Positions 55,383 through 64,000 of a stretch of 64,000 nt of DNA are shown piece after piece (positions within the stretch are counted from its first letter, which is position 1; each line of letters begins with the position of its first letter). Source of the stretch: Balaenoptera acutorostrata (Eukaryota > Chordata > Mammalia > Artiodactyla > Balaenopteridae); the NCBI RefSeq assembly GCF_949987535.1, contig NC_080074.1, forward strand, positions 25,627,268 through 25,691,267, read 5' to 3'. Both the position numbers and the translations under genes were made by a program. Under the pieces are notes generated by a model, which saw only the letters and a list, made by a program, of their open reading frames with translations, did not search any database and had not been told where the DNA came from.

Positions 55383-55740
55383 TCAACTAAATTCATTCAA
55401 CAGATACTCATTGAGCATCTACTGCCCTCAAAGAATTATGGTCAAGTAGGGAGACATATTGATAAAATGAAATAGATATGCACATATAGATATATAGTGG
55501 AATATATCTGTTGGTTAGTATTCCTTTGGTTGCAAATGATAGGAAACTCCAACTGGCATAAGCTGAAAAGGGGAACTCATCGGCTCATAAAGTCCAAGAG
55601 TATATCTTGGATTTAGGTGGGGTGTGATCCAGAGGTTCTAACAATGTCACCAGTAGACTCCCACTCTCTCATTTCTTTCTTGCTCTCATTATTTTGGTGT
55701 CATTCTCAAGCACAGCATGATGACAAGAAGGCGGCCAGCA
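55383..55740. mobile_element. Antisense L2 end and an unclassified old repeat
   Basis: 55383-55460 AAATTCATTCAACAGATACTCATTGAGC is an antisense L2 end. 55505-55740 TTGGTTGCAAATGATAGGAAACTCC, AACTGGCATAAGCTG and AACTCATCGGCTCATAAAG belong to a known-looking but unnamed repeat. Confidence 0.45.
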
Positions 55741-56404
55741 GCCTCAGGCTTACGATGGGAACGTGTAATGCAGCACAAATTTGGTTTAAAAAAAATCACA
55801 ACAAAAGAACGACAAAACTGTATCTTTCACGTGATCATTTATACAGGTGACATTATATATTGTATATAATCCCATTCCTTCTCATATATGAATTGGCCTC
55901 TATCCAGTCATACTGTTGTCGAAGCTGTTATCCCACGGTTCCGTATTTTATAGGAAATGTAGTTTCTCTTTCCGGCTTTTGTTTCCTAAGGTCTAATCTT
56001 GCAGACTTTTTTTAGCAAAATGTTGCTCAGTTGAGCCCACCCAGCCACATGAGACAACAATCTGACCCAAACAACCATGAAGAAAAGGAGTTTAACAGAA
56101 TGTACACACAACCTACTTTCTGCCTGTGTACGTTTTGTAAATGATAGGCTCTGAAATTGGGCCAATGATCTTGTTATTTGTGGTCTGTGTGTTACATCTT
56201 CTTAATTAATTAATAAATGTGTGCACATTAGGGACTTTGGCCAGATGTTTTCATTATATTTCATTCTTTGGAAACCCTCCAACCTCCACCCTGAAGAAAC
56301 AATGACTTTCAAAATGGTCTAAGCAAAAGGAAATATACCTTATTCCCAAGGTTTGATGCAGTAGGGGAAAGAAAGGAAGTTAGAAAAGGGCATGTGGTGA
56401 GGCC
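55741..56404. other. No gene recognised
   Basis: AT-rich and unassigned. TTAATTAATTAATAAATG near 56198 is a low-complexity word. Confidence 0.4.
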
Positions 56405-56572
56405 AGAGTATAGGGTAGTGCTCAAAAAAGGATGTGCTCTGGGGTCACACCGCCTGGGTTTGAACCCCAGCTCTGCCTGTTGCAAACTGAGTGACTCGAG
56501 CAAATTATTTATCAGAGCCTCGGTTTCCTCCTCTATAAACTGAGGGTGATAATAATGCCAACCTCATGGTAG
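56405..56572 (+). mobile_element. MIR SINE
   Basis: GGATGTGCTCTGGGGTCACACC, CTGGGTTTGAACCCCAGCTCTGCC, GAGCCTCGGTTTCCTCC and GGGTGATAATAATGCC. Confidence 0.85.
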
Positions 56573-57482
56573 TAGCCAGCCCCCAGAAAGGCCCGCAACG
56601 ATCCCCACCTCCTAGTATTTCTGGCTTTCTGTAGTTCCTTCCTATTGTATCAGGGGTTTTCTATGTGACCAACAGAACATTGCAAAGTGGTGGTATGTCA
56701 CTTTCAAGGCTCAACGATGCTAGCTTAAAGCAGGAAAGATAGCTTTCCAGTGGCCGCTAATTTCTCCTCTTCTAGGGTACAGTAAACCTCAATGAATCCC
56801 TGCCCTGATCGCCAAGGCAGGGTGGAGCGGACAGTCCCAGGGCACATAGTCATCTCGTGTAAAATGCAGTGGAGCCATCCTTTGGAAATACATCTGGAGG
56901 TTCAAGAAGTGTGTTATTTTTCTGAATTTGCCTTTGGTGTCTGAATTTTCCTCTTAACCATCAACCTCATTGGGAGTACTTTGCCTTTCAATTACCCATC
57001 CAAACTTTACACATTCATCCAGAAAGGGTTTCCAGAGTGGGATGAACACATACACACAGCAATCATTTGGGCGTGGGCAGAAAATATTAAATCTCTAATA
57101 TTATTTATGTCTCTGCTCTGTTTCATAGGCATGACTTCCGAGATGTAATCATATGCAACAATATTCTGTTCTTCTACTGTTTCTTTAACTTCTCTCAGTG
57201 GGTAGTGTCTCCCCTGCCCCTGGTTAAAACCTCCTGCAGACTCCTGACTTTTCTGGACACTCAGGTCACTCAAAGTTCTAAGGTCACGTTTCACAAATTG
57301 CAGACTCAAAGCAGAAGGTAGAATGTAGCATAAATGAGCCACAAGAAAATGACAGAACTAAAGATTCTCCTACTCCGAGATGAAGTAGGCACATTGACTT
57401 AAGGAACAAAACAAAACAATGATGATCAAAATCAGATCTGACAAGAAGGTATCCACCCCCCCCATGCCAAATCAATATTATC
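56573..57482. other. No gene recognised
   Basis: CCTTCCTATTGTATCAGGGG and surrounding words could be a decayed repeat. A 111-codon minus frame (57007-57342) is present without domain signature. Confidence 0.4.
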
Positions 57483-57496
57483 AAGATGGTTATTTA

Positions 57497-57842
57497 GGGC
57501 TTCCCTGGTGGCGCAGTGGTTGAGAATCTGCCTGCTAATGCAGGGGACACGGGTTCGAGCCCTGGTCTGGGAAGATCCCACATGCCACGGAGCAGCTGGG
57601 CCCGTGAGCCACAACTACTGAGCCTGCGCGTCTGGAGCCTGTGCCCCACAACGGGAGGGGCCGCGATAGTGAAAGGCCCGTGCACCGCGATGAAGAGCGG
57701 TCCCCGCACCGCGATGAAGAGTGGCCCCCACTTGCCGCAACTAGAGAAAGCCCTCGCACGAACCGAAGACCCAACACAGCTAAAAATAAATATAAATAAA
57801 TAAATAAAGTAGCTATAAGATTTAAAAAAAAAAAAAAAAAAA
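57497..57842 (+). mobile_element. CHR SINE with duplicated 24-bp unit
   Basis: Head GGGCTTCCCTGGTGGCGCAG. The two 24-bp units lie at 57682-57705 and 57706-57729. A perfect 14-bp target duplication AAGATGGTTATTTA lies at 57483-57496 and 57843-57856. The A-tail is about 20 uninterrupted A, the longest SINE tail here, consistent with a young insertion. Confidence 0.96.
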
Positions 57843-57856
57843 AAGATGGTTATTTA

Positions 57857-58851
57857 AAATAAATATTTATATTCACGATCCCTGACAATGAACTTTGCCC
57901 TCAGTGTATTTTATGCCTTAGATAGTCATTAATTATATTAACACATGTAGAGAAGTTATAAATGAGCAAACATGTATTGAGGGTGTACCCCGAATTTTTA
58001 CTGATATTAGTTAGCAATTTAAAAATTTAGAGACCCCTGCATTATGGTTCAATGCAAGCCTCACTGCTTCCAGGAAGATGCCCACTGATCTCTCTATTGA
58101 ATTCCTACAGCATTTGCAGACTGGTCCACCTGAATGCCCGTTAATTACTCAGTCTCCCACACTGATCTTTAGCGGTTTTACTTTATGGTCTCCATTTTCC
58201 CAATAGGTTTATGAACTTCCCAGGGACAAGCAGGCATCCATGCTGCTTGGTGCCCACGAAAGGTGTCTGATGACGCTGCCAAGTTGTGGTTATGCCTGCT
58301 GTGAGTACCTAAGTTTGGGAGTTCTGTGATTCTCTCTCCAAGTGAAGACCAAGGTTGGGGGGCGGCACGGTGGGGCAGGGAGGTGAGGAGAAGGAAGATA
58401 GAAAAACTCAAAAGAATCTGGAAGATTTGCTTTGTTTGATTCCTTCAAGAACAGAAATAAAAGTCAAATCTATCACAAAATATCACTTAATTTCCAATTT
58501 TATATTATTCTAGTTTAATGACTCTGCTCAGAAATAAAGAGGAAGCATTTGAGGACTGAGAGACTGAGAAATTCTGGGGACCCAAAGCATCTTAGACGAA
58601 GCAATAACTTCAGCTTCCTTGATTAGGGCTTTTCTTTCCATCCTTCTCCTTCCTTTGTTCCTCCCCCCTCCCCTCCCTTCTGTTTCTCCTTCCACATCCA
58701 CTGAGGACCCACCACGCTGTTTGTACTGAGCTACGTGCTGTGAGACAGTTAAGGTAGGCTTGGAAGAAGCCTACCAGCTAACTCCTCTGGGAACAGAGGG
58801 AGAGAAGTTGAAACAAACAAATGCAGACTAACTGAAGGAGGAGAAGTATAT
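57857..58851. other. No gene recognised
   Basis: CTGCATTATGGTTCAATGC and neighbours are unassigned. A C/T-rich stretch lies at 58620-58690. Confidence 0.4.
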
Positions 58852-59476
58852 ACAGTTGATTGATTCTCCTTATTTGTAGCAATTATGTTTCATAAAGTCA
58901 CCTTGAACACTGGATTAGTGAATGCTGAACCATGGCTCCCAGGGGAAATACAGTAGGGTTCTGAGAGCCTCTGATCATAACATTTTCATCAGCCAGTGAA
59001 TATATAACCTTGTTTCATATGTGCTTCTGTCTAAAGGCACCTTACTTACCATACAGTTGATTCAGTAACATTGAACTCACGGCCAACAGCACTTGAACCC
59101 ACACCTGAACAAAGTTCATCTATAACACACGTGCGTTCCCCATGGGGCACATTGCAGCCTTCTCGCGCTTAGGAACACGAGACGGCACTCCAGCATTGGC
59201 TTGGAGGATATTTTAAACAGCGAAATCACCAACAAAAAGCATGAAAATGTGAAAAACGTGAGACTAAATAAACCACAAAAATGACACGCATTCACAGTAT
59301 AAGAAGCAGAAACAAGAAAGCTGAGCTCAACCTCAGCTGTGCAAGTCGAAATTTTTACAGCTCTGTTTGTGTGCACAGATGACCGCAAGTTTTGATTTGG
59401 GGGCAGAAAATAAATTTTAGCAAGTAGACAAACTCACAAATACGAAGTCTGCGACCAATGAGGGTTGACTTGTGTG
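58852..59476 (-). mobile_element. Tigger-like DNA transposon relic, internally deleted
   Basis: The left end ACAGTTGATTGATTCTCCTTATTTG and right end GCGACCAATGAGGGTTGACTTG are imperfect inverted repeats of a Tigger type. Inside, GAACTCACGGCCAACAGCAC and the complement of the transposase start region (AACAGCGAAATCACCAACAAAAAGC, near 59217) are visible. Most of the transposase frame is deleted. Confidence 0.75.
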
Positions 59477-60489
59477 TGTGTGTAAAATTTGCACTGAGAA
59501 AATTTAAGGACCCAAAGGGAAAAGAAAATACATTAGGAAAACATTCATGGAGAAAGGGGGCGGTGAACAGAGGTGAGAGAAGGGGGTCTTCTAGCAGGGA
59601 CCTGGATGAGTACAGCTGAGCACGGTGAGGTGTGTCTGTGGGAAAGGAAGCGGGGTCTGGCTGGAGAAGTTAGCTGCGCTTGGGAGCCAAGAGGAAGCAG
59701 CTTGGAAGGGCGGTGGGAACCAGGTGGAAGAGGAAAAATGTGCCTCAGCTTGAGAAATACCGAGACATGTCTGCGGGAGAAGGTGAAGACTAAGTCAAAA
59801 ATGTGAGCTTCTTACGCGAGTTGCTCAACTCCAAATACTAAGGAAGAGGGGCCTTTTATAAGAAATGACAGAATAATAGTTCCTCAAACACAGATTTGTA
59901 GATGAGAAGAATGTTTAGGAGGAAAGCCATTGGGGGGGGGGGAATCTTTGCTGAAAACATATTTCACCAGCAAGTAGTAATAACAGGCTCTGTTGGCAAA
60001 ACAAGAGAAATTGGGCTCAAAGCCAACCAATGTGAGACCGAAATTTTGCTTTTGAAAACGCAACCCTGTAGACACTTGTCAAATCCAACTCATGCTTTAG
60101 AACAAAAGGTGGAAGTACCTGTTCTGATGAAATACCACTGGCCTCCTTGTAGGAAAATTGTAAGTAGAGCTGGAATCTCTGAGTCAGGAAAAAACCCGGT
60201 AGAGCTAAACGTTGCAATCAGTCATACCTAGAAAAGAAACAGAAGTGACCGAGGGGGAAATAAAGTATGATCTAAACCAGTACTTGCGAAGAATTTTATT
60301 CTTATAACTTGAAAACAACTTCCCTCCCTGCCTGATCCACCTTCACAAGTTGGACGGTTGTTGGGTTTGTGTCCATGACTAGAGATCCTGTGTTGCCCCA
60401 CTGACTGATTTTTCACTTGGTGCAGGGGTCCCACAGGAAATTTCCTGGAAAAAAGCTGTCCAAACTTCAAAGCAGCACATCAAAACCTG
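59477..60489. other. No gene recognised
   Basis: Includes a G-run at 59933-59942. A 109-codon plus frame at 59902-60231 shows no domain. Confidence 0.4.
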
Positions 60490-61000
60490 GCTACAATATG
60501 TTCACCAAAGACATGTTCTGGAATGTCCATAGCAGTGTTATTCCCAGAACTGAAAATCACTCTAATGTCCATCCACAGTAGAATGGATAAATAAATTGTG
60601 GTCTGTCCACACGTGTCATACTACACAGCAATGAGAACGCACAACCTGGAACTGCACACAACAATATGGAGGGTCCACAAACGTCACGAGCTACAGAAGT
60701 CAGGCACGAGTGGACCTCCTGCACGTTTCCATTTATATAAAGGAAATATAAAGAGCAGGACAGGTAGAAGTAATAAGTTACTGCAAGTCAGGCAGCGGTT
60801 ACCCCTAGGGAGTGAGATTTATAGAGACTGGAAGGGAATTTGATGGGGCATCTAGTGGGGTGGTGGTCATGTTCTGTGTCTAATCTGGCTACTGCTTGCA
60901 CCAGTGTGTTCAATTCATAAAGTTCAGAGAGTTATACACTTATGTTAGGTGCAATTTTATGAATGGATAGTTTGCTTCAAGAAAAATGTTTTTAAAGTGT
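60490..61000 (+). mobile_element. Old LINE-1 (L1M) 3' end
   Basis: CATAGCAGTGTTATTCCCAGAAC, TAATGTCCATCCACAG, GAATGGATAAATAAATTGTGG, TTTCCATTTATATAAAGG, CAGCGGTTACCCCTAGGG and GTTATACACTTATGTTAGGTGC follow the L1M 3' order. Confidence 0.75.
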
Positions 61001-62384
61001 ATACCATTAGCAAGAGGGTGGTAAGCGCATTCCCTGTTGCAAGCAAACATATTGCCTGGTGACATCAGAGGACAAGGAAGTGCTCAGAGGGCAGTTTTCT
61101 CTCTGCCCCAAAGTCAACACAGCAACGCACTGCGTACAAGGATGCCTGGAACCTCATATGAAATCTCATTCGTTCATGTACACATTTGTTCATTCATACT
61201 ACAAACATGCTCTGAGAGAGAAAATATACATCTGGGACTTATATTTACTGACAGTTATGCACAGTGCAGCCGGGTGCTGTGCTGGGGACGACACTAAGGT
61301 GTCATGGGAGTACTGATTTGAGGGTCCAGGGCTGTGAACTCCAAGAGAAGGAGTCCTGCCAAGTCTGATTAACTCTGGAACTGAATCTCCTCCGACTTCC
61401 AAAGTATCCTTTGAGCCTATAAGGCAGTGGTTTAATTTAATGCACACACGAATCACCTGGGGATCTTGTTAGAATGCAGATTCTGATCCCCTAGGTCCGG
61501 GATGGGGGCGGGGCTGACAGCTGCTGGTGCTGGAACCACTCTGTGTGGGTTACCAGAGACGGTCACGTGACCAGAGTGATTCTTGGGCTCGAACCCAGGA
61601 CAGCTTGACAATCTCTCTTGTTCAGGCTGGTCTCTCCTGAGAGCACAGGCAGAGAAAAAAGACAGGCCTTGGTGGGAGACCAGGTAACTGATGAGGCTCT
61701 CCTGACCCTGCCTGCTGTCAACTGTGTGAGGGAGGGAGAGAGAGAGGCGGTGCAAGGAGAGGGGGCAGGTGGAGGGGCGGGTGTTTTACGAAACCGGAAG
61801 AACTTTGTCTCGTGGTCCTTTCATTTCTGCCTCCCCAGTTGCCCAAACCTTTTCTTGACAGGAAGAACAGACTGGAGATGTGAATGTAAATCTAAAATTC
61901 TTGCACAAGGCTGCACAAGCAAAACCAGATTTGACAGAAAAATGCAGAAACGAGTCAGGGCTGCCTCAACCCTTTGGGGAGCTAAGTATAAAAAGAGGTG
62001 GCTGAAATCTTCTGTTTTCTCACCCACTGGAAGGAGGATGTGAAGGGCATCATATATACCTCGTTCCATTAGGGGAAGAGATCCTACTAGACTCCCACCC
62101 AGACCCAGGCTGGAGGGAAGGGAGGAAGAGTCCTGAGGAGGCAGGGGAGGGCCCCGCCGTGGAGCAGTGGGGTGACGGGAGGGTGAGGAGGCTTCCAGCT
62201 CAAGGGAGAGCAAGAGAGAGCGGAGATCTTGGGCAAGTTGCGTTCAGCACGGCTGAAGCGCTGAAGCGCGGCAGGCGGAGGTGACTGCAGGCCTCCAGAG
62301 CCGGGGAGTTCACGTGAATAAGAAGTCACAGAAGGCTGTTTTTGGTTCTGCTTGCAGGTTTTGGGTCTGGTGACATTATTTTTT
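61001..62384. other. No gene recognised; short hAT-like relic inside
   Basis: 61424-61540 (AAGGCAGTGGTTTAA, CACGAATCACCTGGGGATC, GTTAGAATGCAGATTCTGATCC) resembles a MER5-type hAT element. A 141-codon plus frame at 61618-62043 and overlapping minus frames lack recognisable domains. Confidence 0.4.
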
Positions 62385-62623
62385 AAAATATCCACAAATA
62401 ACTTTTTTTGAATAGGTAATATGTTCACATACATCAAAATTCAAAAGGCTTAACAGGTTACTTGGTTGAAACATCTACCTCTCACCTCTGTTTCTCCGCC
62501 ACCTCACTTCCCCTCTCCACAGGCAAACCACGCCATGAGTTTTTTGAGATTCCTTCCGGAGTATTTTACATAGGTATGAGCAAACTTTATATATATTCTC
62601 CTTCTCCCTTTTATAGAAAAATA
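62385..62623 (-). mobile_element. LINE-1 (L1M) 3' end, antisense
   Basis: TTTTTGAATAGGTAATATGTTCACATAC, TCAAAATTCAAAAGGC, CACCTCACTTCCCCTCTCC, CCTTCCGGAGTATTTTACATAGG and ATATATATTCTCCTTCTCCC. Confidence 0.75.
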
Positions 62624-62919
62624 GGGCTTCCCTGGTGGCGCAGTGGTTGGGAGTCTGCCTGCTAATGCAGGGGACACGGGTTCGAGCCCTGGTCTGGGAA
62701 GATCCCACATGCCACGGAGCAACTGGGCCCATGAGCCACAATTACTGAGCCTGCGCGTCTGGAGCCTGTGCTCCGCAGCAAGAGAGGCCGCCATAGTGAG
62801 AGGCCCGCGCACCGCGATGAAGAGTGGCCCCCACTTGCCACAACTAGAGAAAGCCCTCACACAGAAATGAAGACCAACACAGCCATAAATAAATAAATAA
62901 TTAAAAAAAAAAAAAAAAG
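62624..62919 (+). mobile_element. CHR SINE
   Basis: Head GGGCTTCCCTGGTGGCGCAG, GTCTGGAGCCTGTGCTCCGC, a single CGCACCGCGATGAAGAGTGG unit, tail AAATAAATAAATAATT plus A-run. No clear target duplication is visible. It sits at the end of the antisense L1 fragment. Confidence 0.93.
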
Positions 62920-63359
62920 GCAGTCATCCATAATCTTATTCTGTCAGACTCCCCGACCACACACAAGCCCTTATCTTTCCAGTTAGGGACCCTGATTCCA
63001 ACCGTCCTTTGGCCCGCCAGGAACTCTAATCCGCCGCCTCTACCTCTTCATGGTCTCTCACACCTCTGGTGTCTGCACCTTGCCACGCTTCACTAAACCA
63101 CCCCTAGGCAGACACGTCTACCCAAAAGGTAGAGAATATCTAGTGCAGATATTGATGGGACCTTGAAGGCTTTTAAGCAGGGTAGTGAGGTGATTAGAAA
63201 GAATGCTCTAGCAGAAAACACAAGACAGAGGGAAGAAAGCCGATCTGATAACTTTTTTCAAACTTATGCAATAGTCCACAATAAAGTGGTAACAAATGGA
63301 TGGACAAAAGTAAGTATCTGGGGCAAAACTGATAAACCCATCCAACAGAGACCAGGTGT
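62920..63359. other. No gene recognised
   Basis: Unassigned. A 135-codon plus frame starts at 63163 and runs into the following repeat, with no domain. Confidence 0.4.
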
Positions 63360-63880
63360 CTTGGTAAAGACTGAGTTCCCAGGAGATGATAGAAAACCCA
63401 AAATAACTGTCTTAAACCAAGTGGAAGTTATTTCTCTCTTAAGGAAAAGAAATCCAGTCCACAGGGGCCTTCCACGACCACCAGAGACCTGGCTACTTCC
63501 AGCCCATAGCTCATTCTACGCTGCTGCTCTCCCATCCTCGCAATGGTTCCAACCTCATGATACAATGTGATAGTTAGAGCTTTAGCCATCAAGTCTGTAT
63601 TCCAGATAGCAGAATAGGCAAAGCATTTATTAAAGAAATCCCTGTTAAGGACTCTTCCTAAAAGTCATAATTGACAATTCTGCTTACCTTCCATTGGCCA
63701 GAACTTAGTTACATGGCCATAACTTCAAAGAAGGCTGGGAAACGTAGTCTTCTGGGAGGCCACGTATCCAGCTAAACATTGAAGGCTTTACTACTAAAAA
63801 TGAAAAGAAATATATCAATTGCGGAACAGCTAATGGTCTCTACCATGTCAGATGTATTACCTGGAGAGGAAAGGAGAAAG
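63360..63880 (+). repeat. Unclassified old repeat, family A
   Basis: CTTCCATTGGCCAGAACTTAGTTACATGGCC, AAGGCTGGGAAACGTAGTC and GCGGAACAGCTAATGGTCTCTACC parallel 50761-51245. The 5' part is diverged. Confidence 0.5.
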
Positions 63881-63988
63881 GCAAATTGTTAAGGAGTGTG
63901 TGAGGCATTGGATTAACTTTTAGATTCTCTACCCCCAGAATTGTTCTTTCCCAAACACATCTCTGTTTTTTGCCCCATGCCTTGGTTC

Positions 63989-64000
63989 TTTTTTTTTTTT
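63989..64000. repeat. T-run at the window edge
   Basis: The window ends in at least 12 T. By analogy with other copies here this may be the tail of a minus-strand retroposon continuing to the right. Confidence 0.5.

Noticed and set aside
61618..62043. 141-codon plus-strand open frame
   Set aside because: No recognisable domain. Overlapping minus-strand frames of similar length exist, as expected in GC-moderate noncoding DNA.
63163..63570. 135-codon plus-strand open frame
   Set aside because: It enters an old interspersed repeat and shows no conserved motif.

Overview
This window is mammalian genomic DNA, most probably from a whale or dolphin. The diagnostic signal is fifteen copies of tRNA-derived CHR-type SINEs (heads beginning GGCTTCCCTGGTGG or GGACTTCCCTGG, B-box GGTTCGA, AAATA-rich tails). 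Many are the long form, with repeated CCACAACTACTGAG modules and a CGCACCGCGATGAAGAG segment, that I associate with Cetacea. No ruminant BovB repeats are apparent. CHR SINEs as a class also occur in hippos and ruminants, so the order-level call rests on the long form.

I found no intact host protein-coding gene, no convincing spliced exon and no structural RNA gene. Almost all open frames are chance frames, many inside SINEs. The real coding remnants are two: a dead, intronless cofilin-1 (CFL1) retrocopy on the minus strand at about 22.5-23.5 kb, and 5'-truncated LINE-1 ORF2 relics. The largest ORF2 relic, at 36.8-38.9 kb, keeps one frame with six stops. The region reads as intergenic or deep intronic DNA.

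Layout. 0-10 kb: a SINE cut by the window edge, an old LTR, L1/L2/MIR relics, and a cluster of four SINEs, one of which carries an 80-bp internal tandem duplication. 10-18 kb: MIR, L2 and hAT relics, a homopurine tract with a 20-bp period at 13.7 kb, and low-repeat stretches including AT-rich DNA with homeodomain-like words near 11.1 and 12.9 kb. 18-27 kb: two same-strand SINEs placed a few bases apart (one with a probable 3' transduction), the CFL1 retrocopy, a long L2, and an L1 with a nested SINE. 28.8-31.4 kb: an LTR-internal-LTR element of MaLR type with a SINE in its 5' LTR. 32-36 kb: old L1 sequence interrupted by a Tigger1-like transposon. 36-40 kb: the L1 ORF2 relic inserted in an older LTR, then another SINE. 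40-48 kb: the lowest repeat content, with a CpG-rich stretch at 40.6-41.1 kb, a palindromic MITE at 42.1 kb and an ERV1-type LTR at 44.2-44.7 kb. 48-56 kb: old LTRs, one carrying a solo ERV1 LTR with a perfect 4-bp target duplication, a MER20, an antisense L1 tail, and a SINE and an L1 inserted at the same target word. 56-64 kb: two further SINEs, a Tigger-like relic, L1 tails, and a T-run cut by the right edge.

Repeats were recognised by eye from remembered consensus sequences. Family names are firm for SINE, L1, L2, MIR, MER20 and Tigger1, and tentative where stated. Edges of old repeats are approximate to tens of bases. Retroposon edges with stated target-site duplications were read directly.
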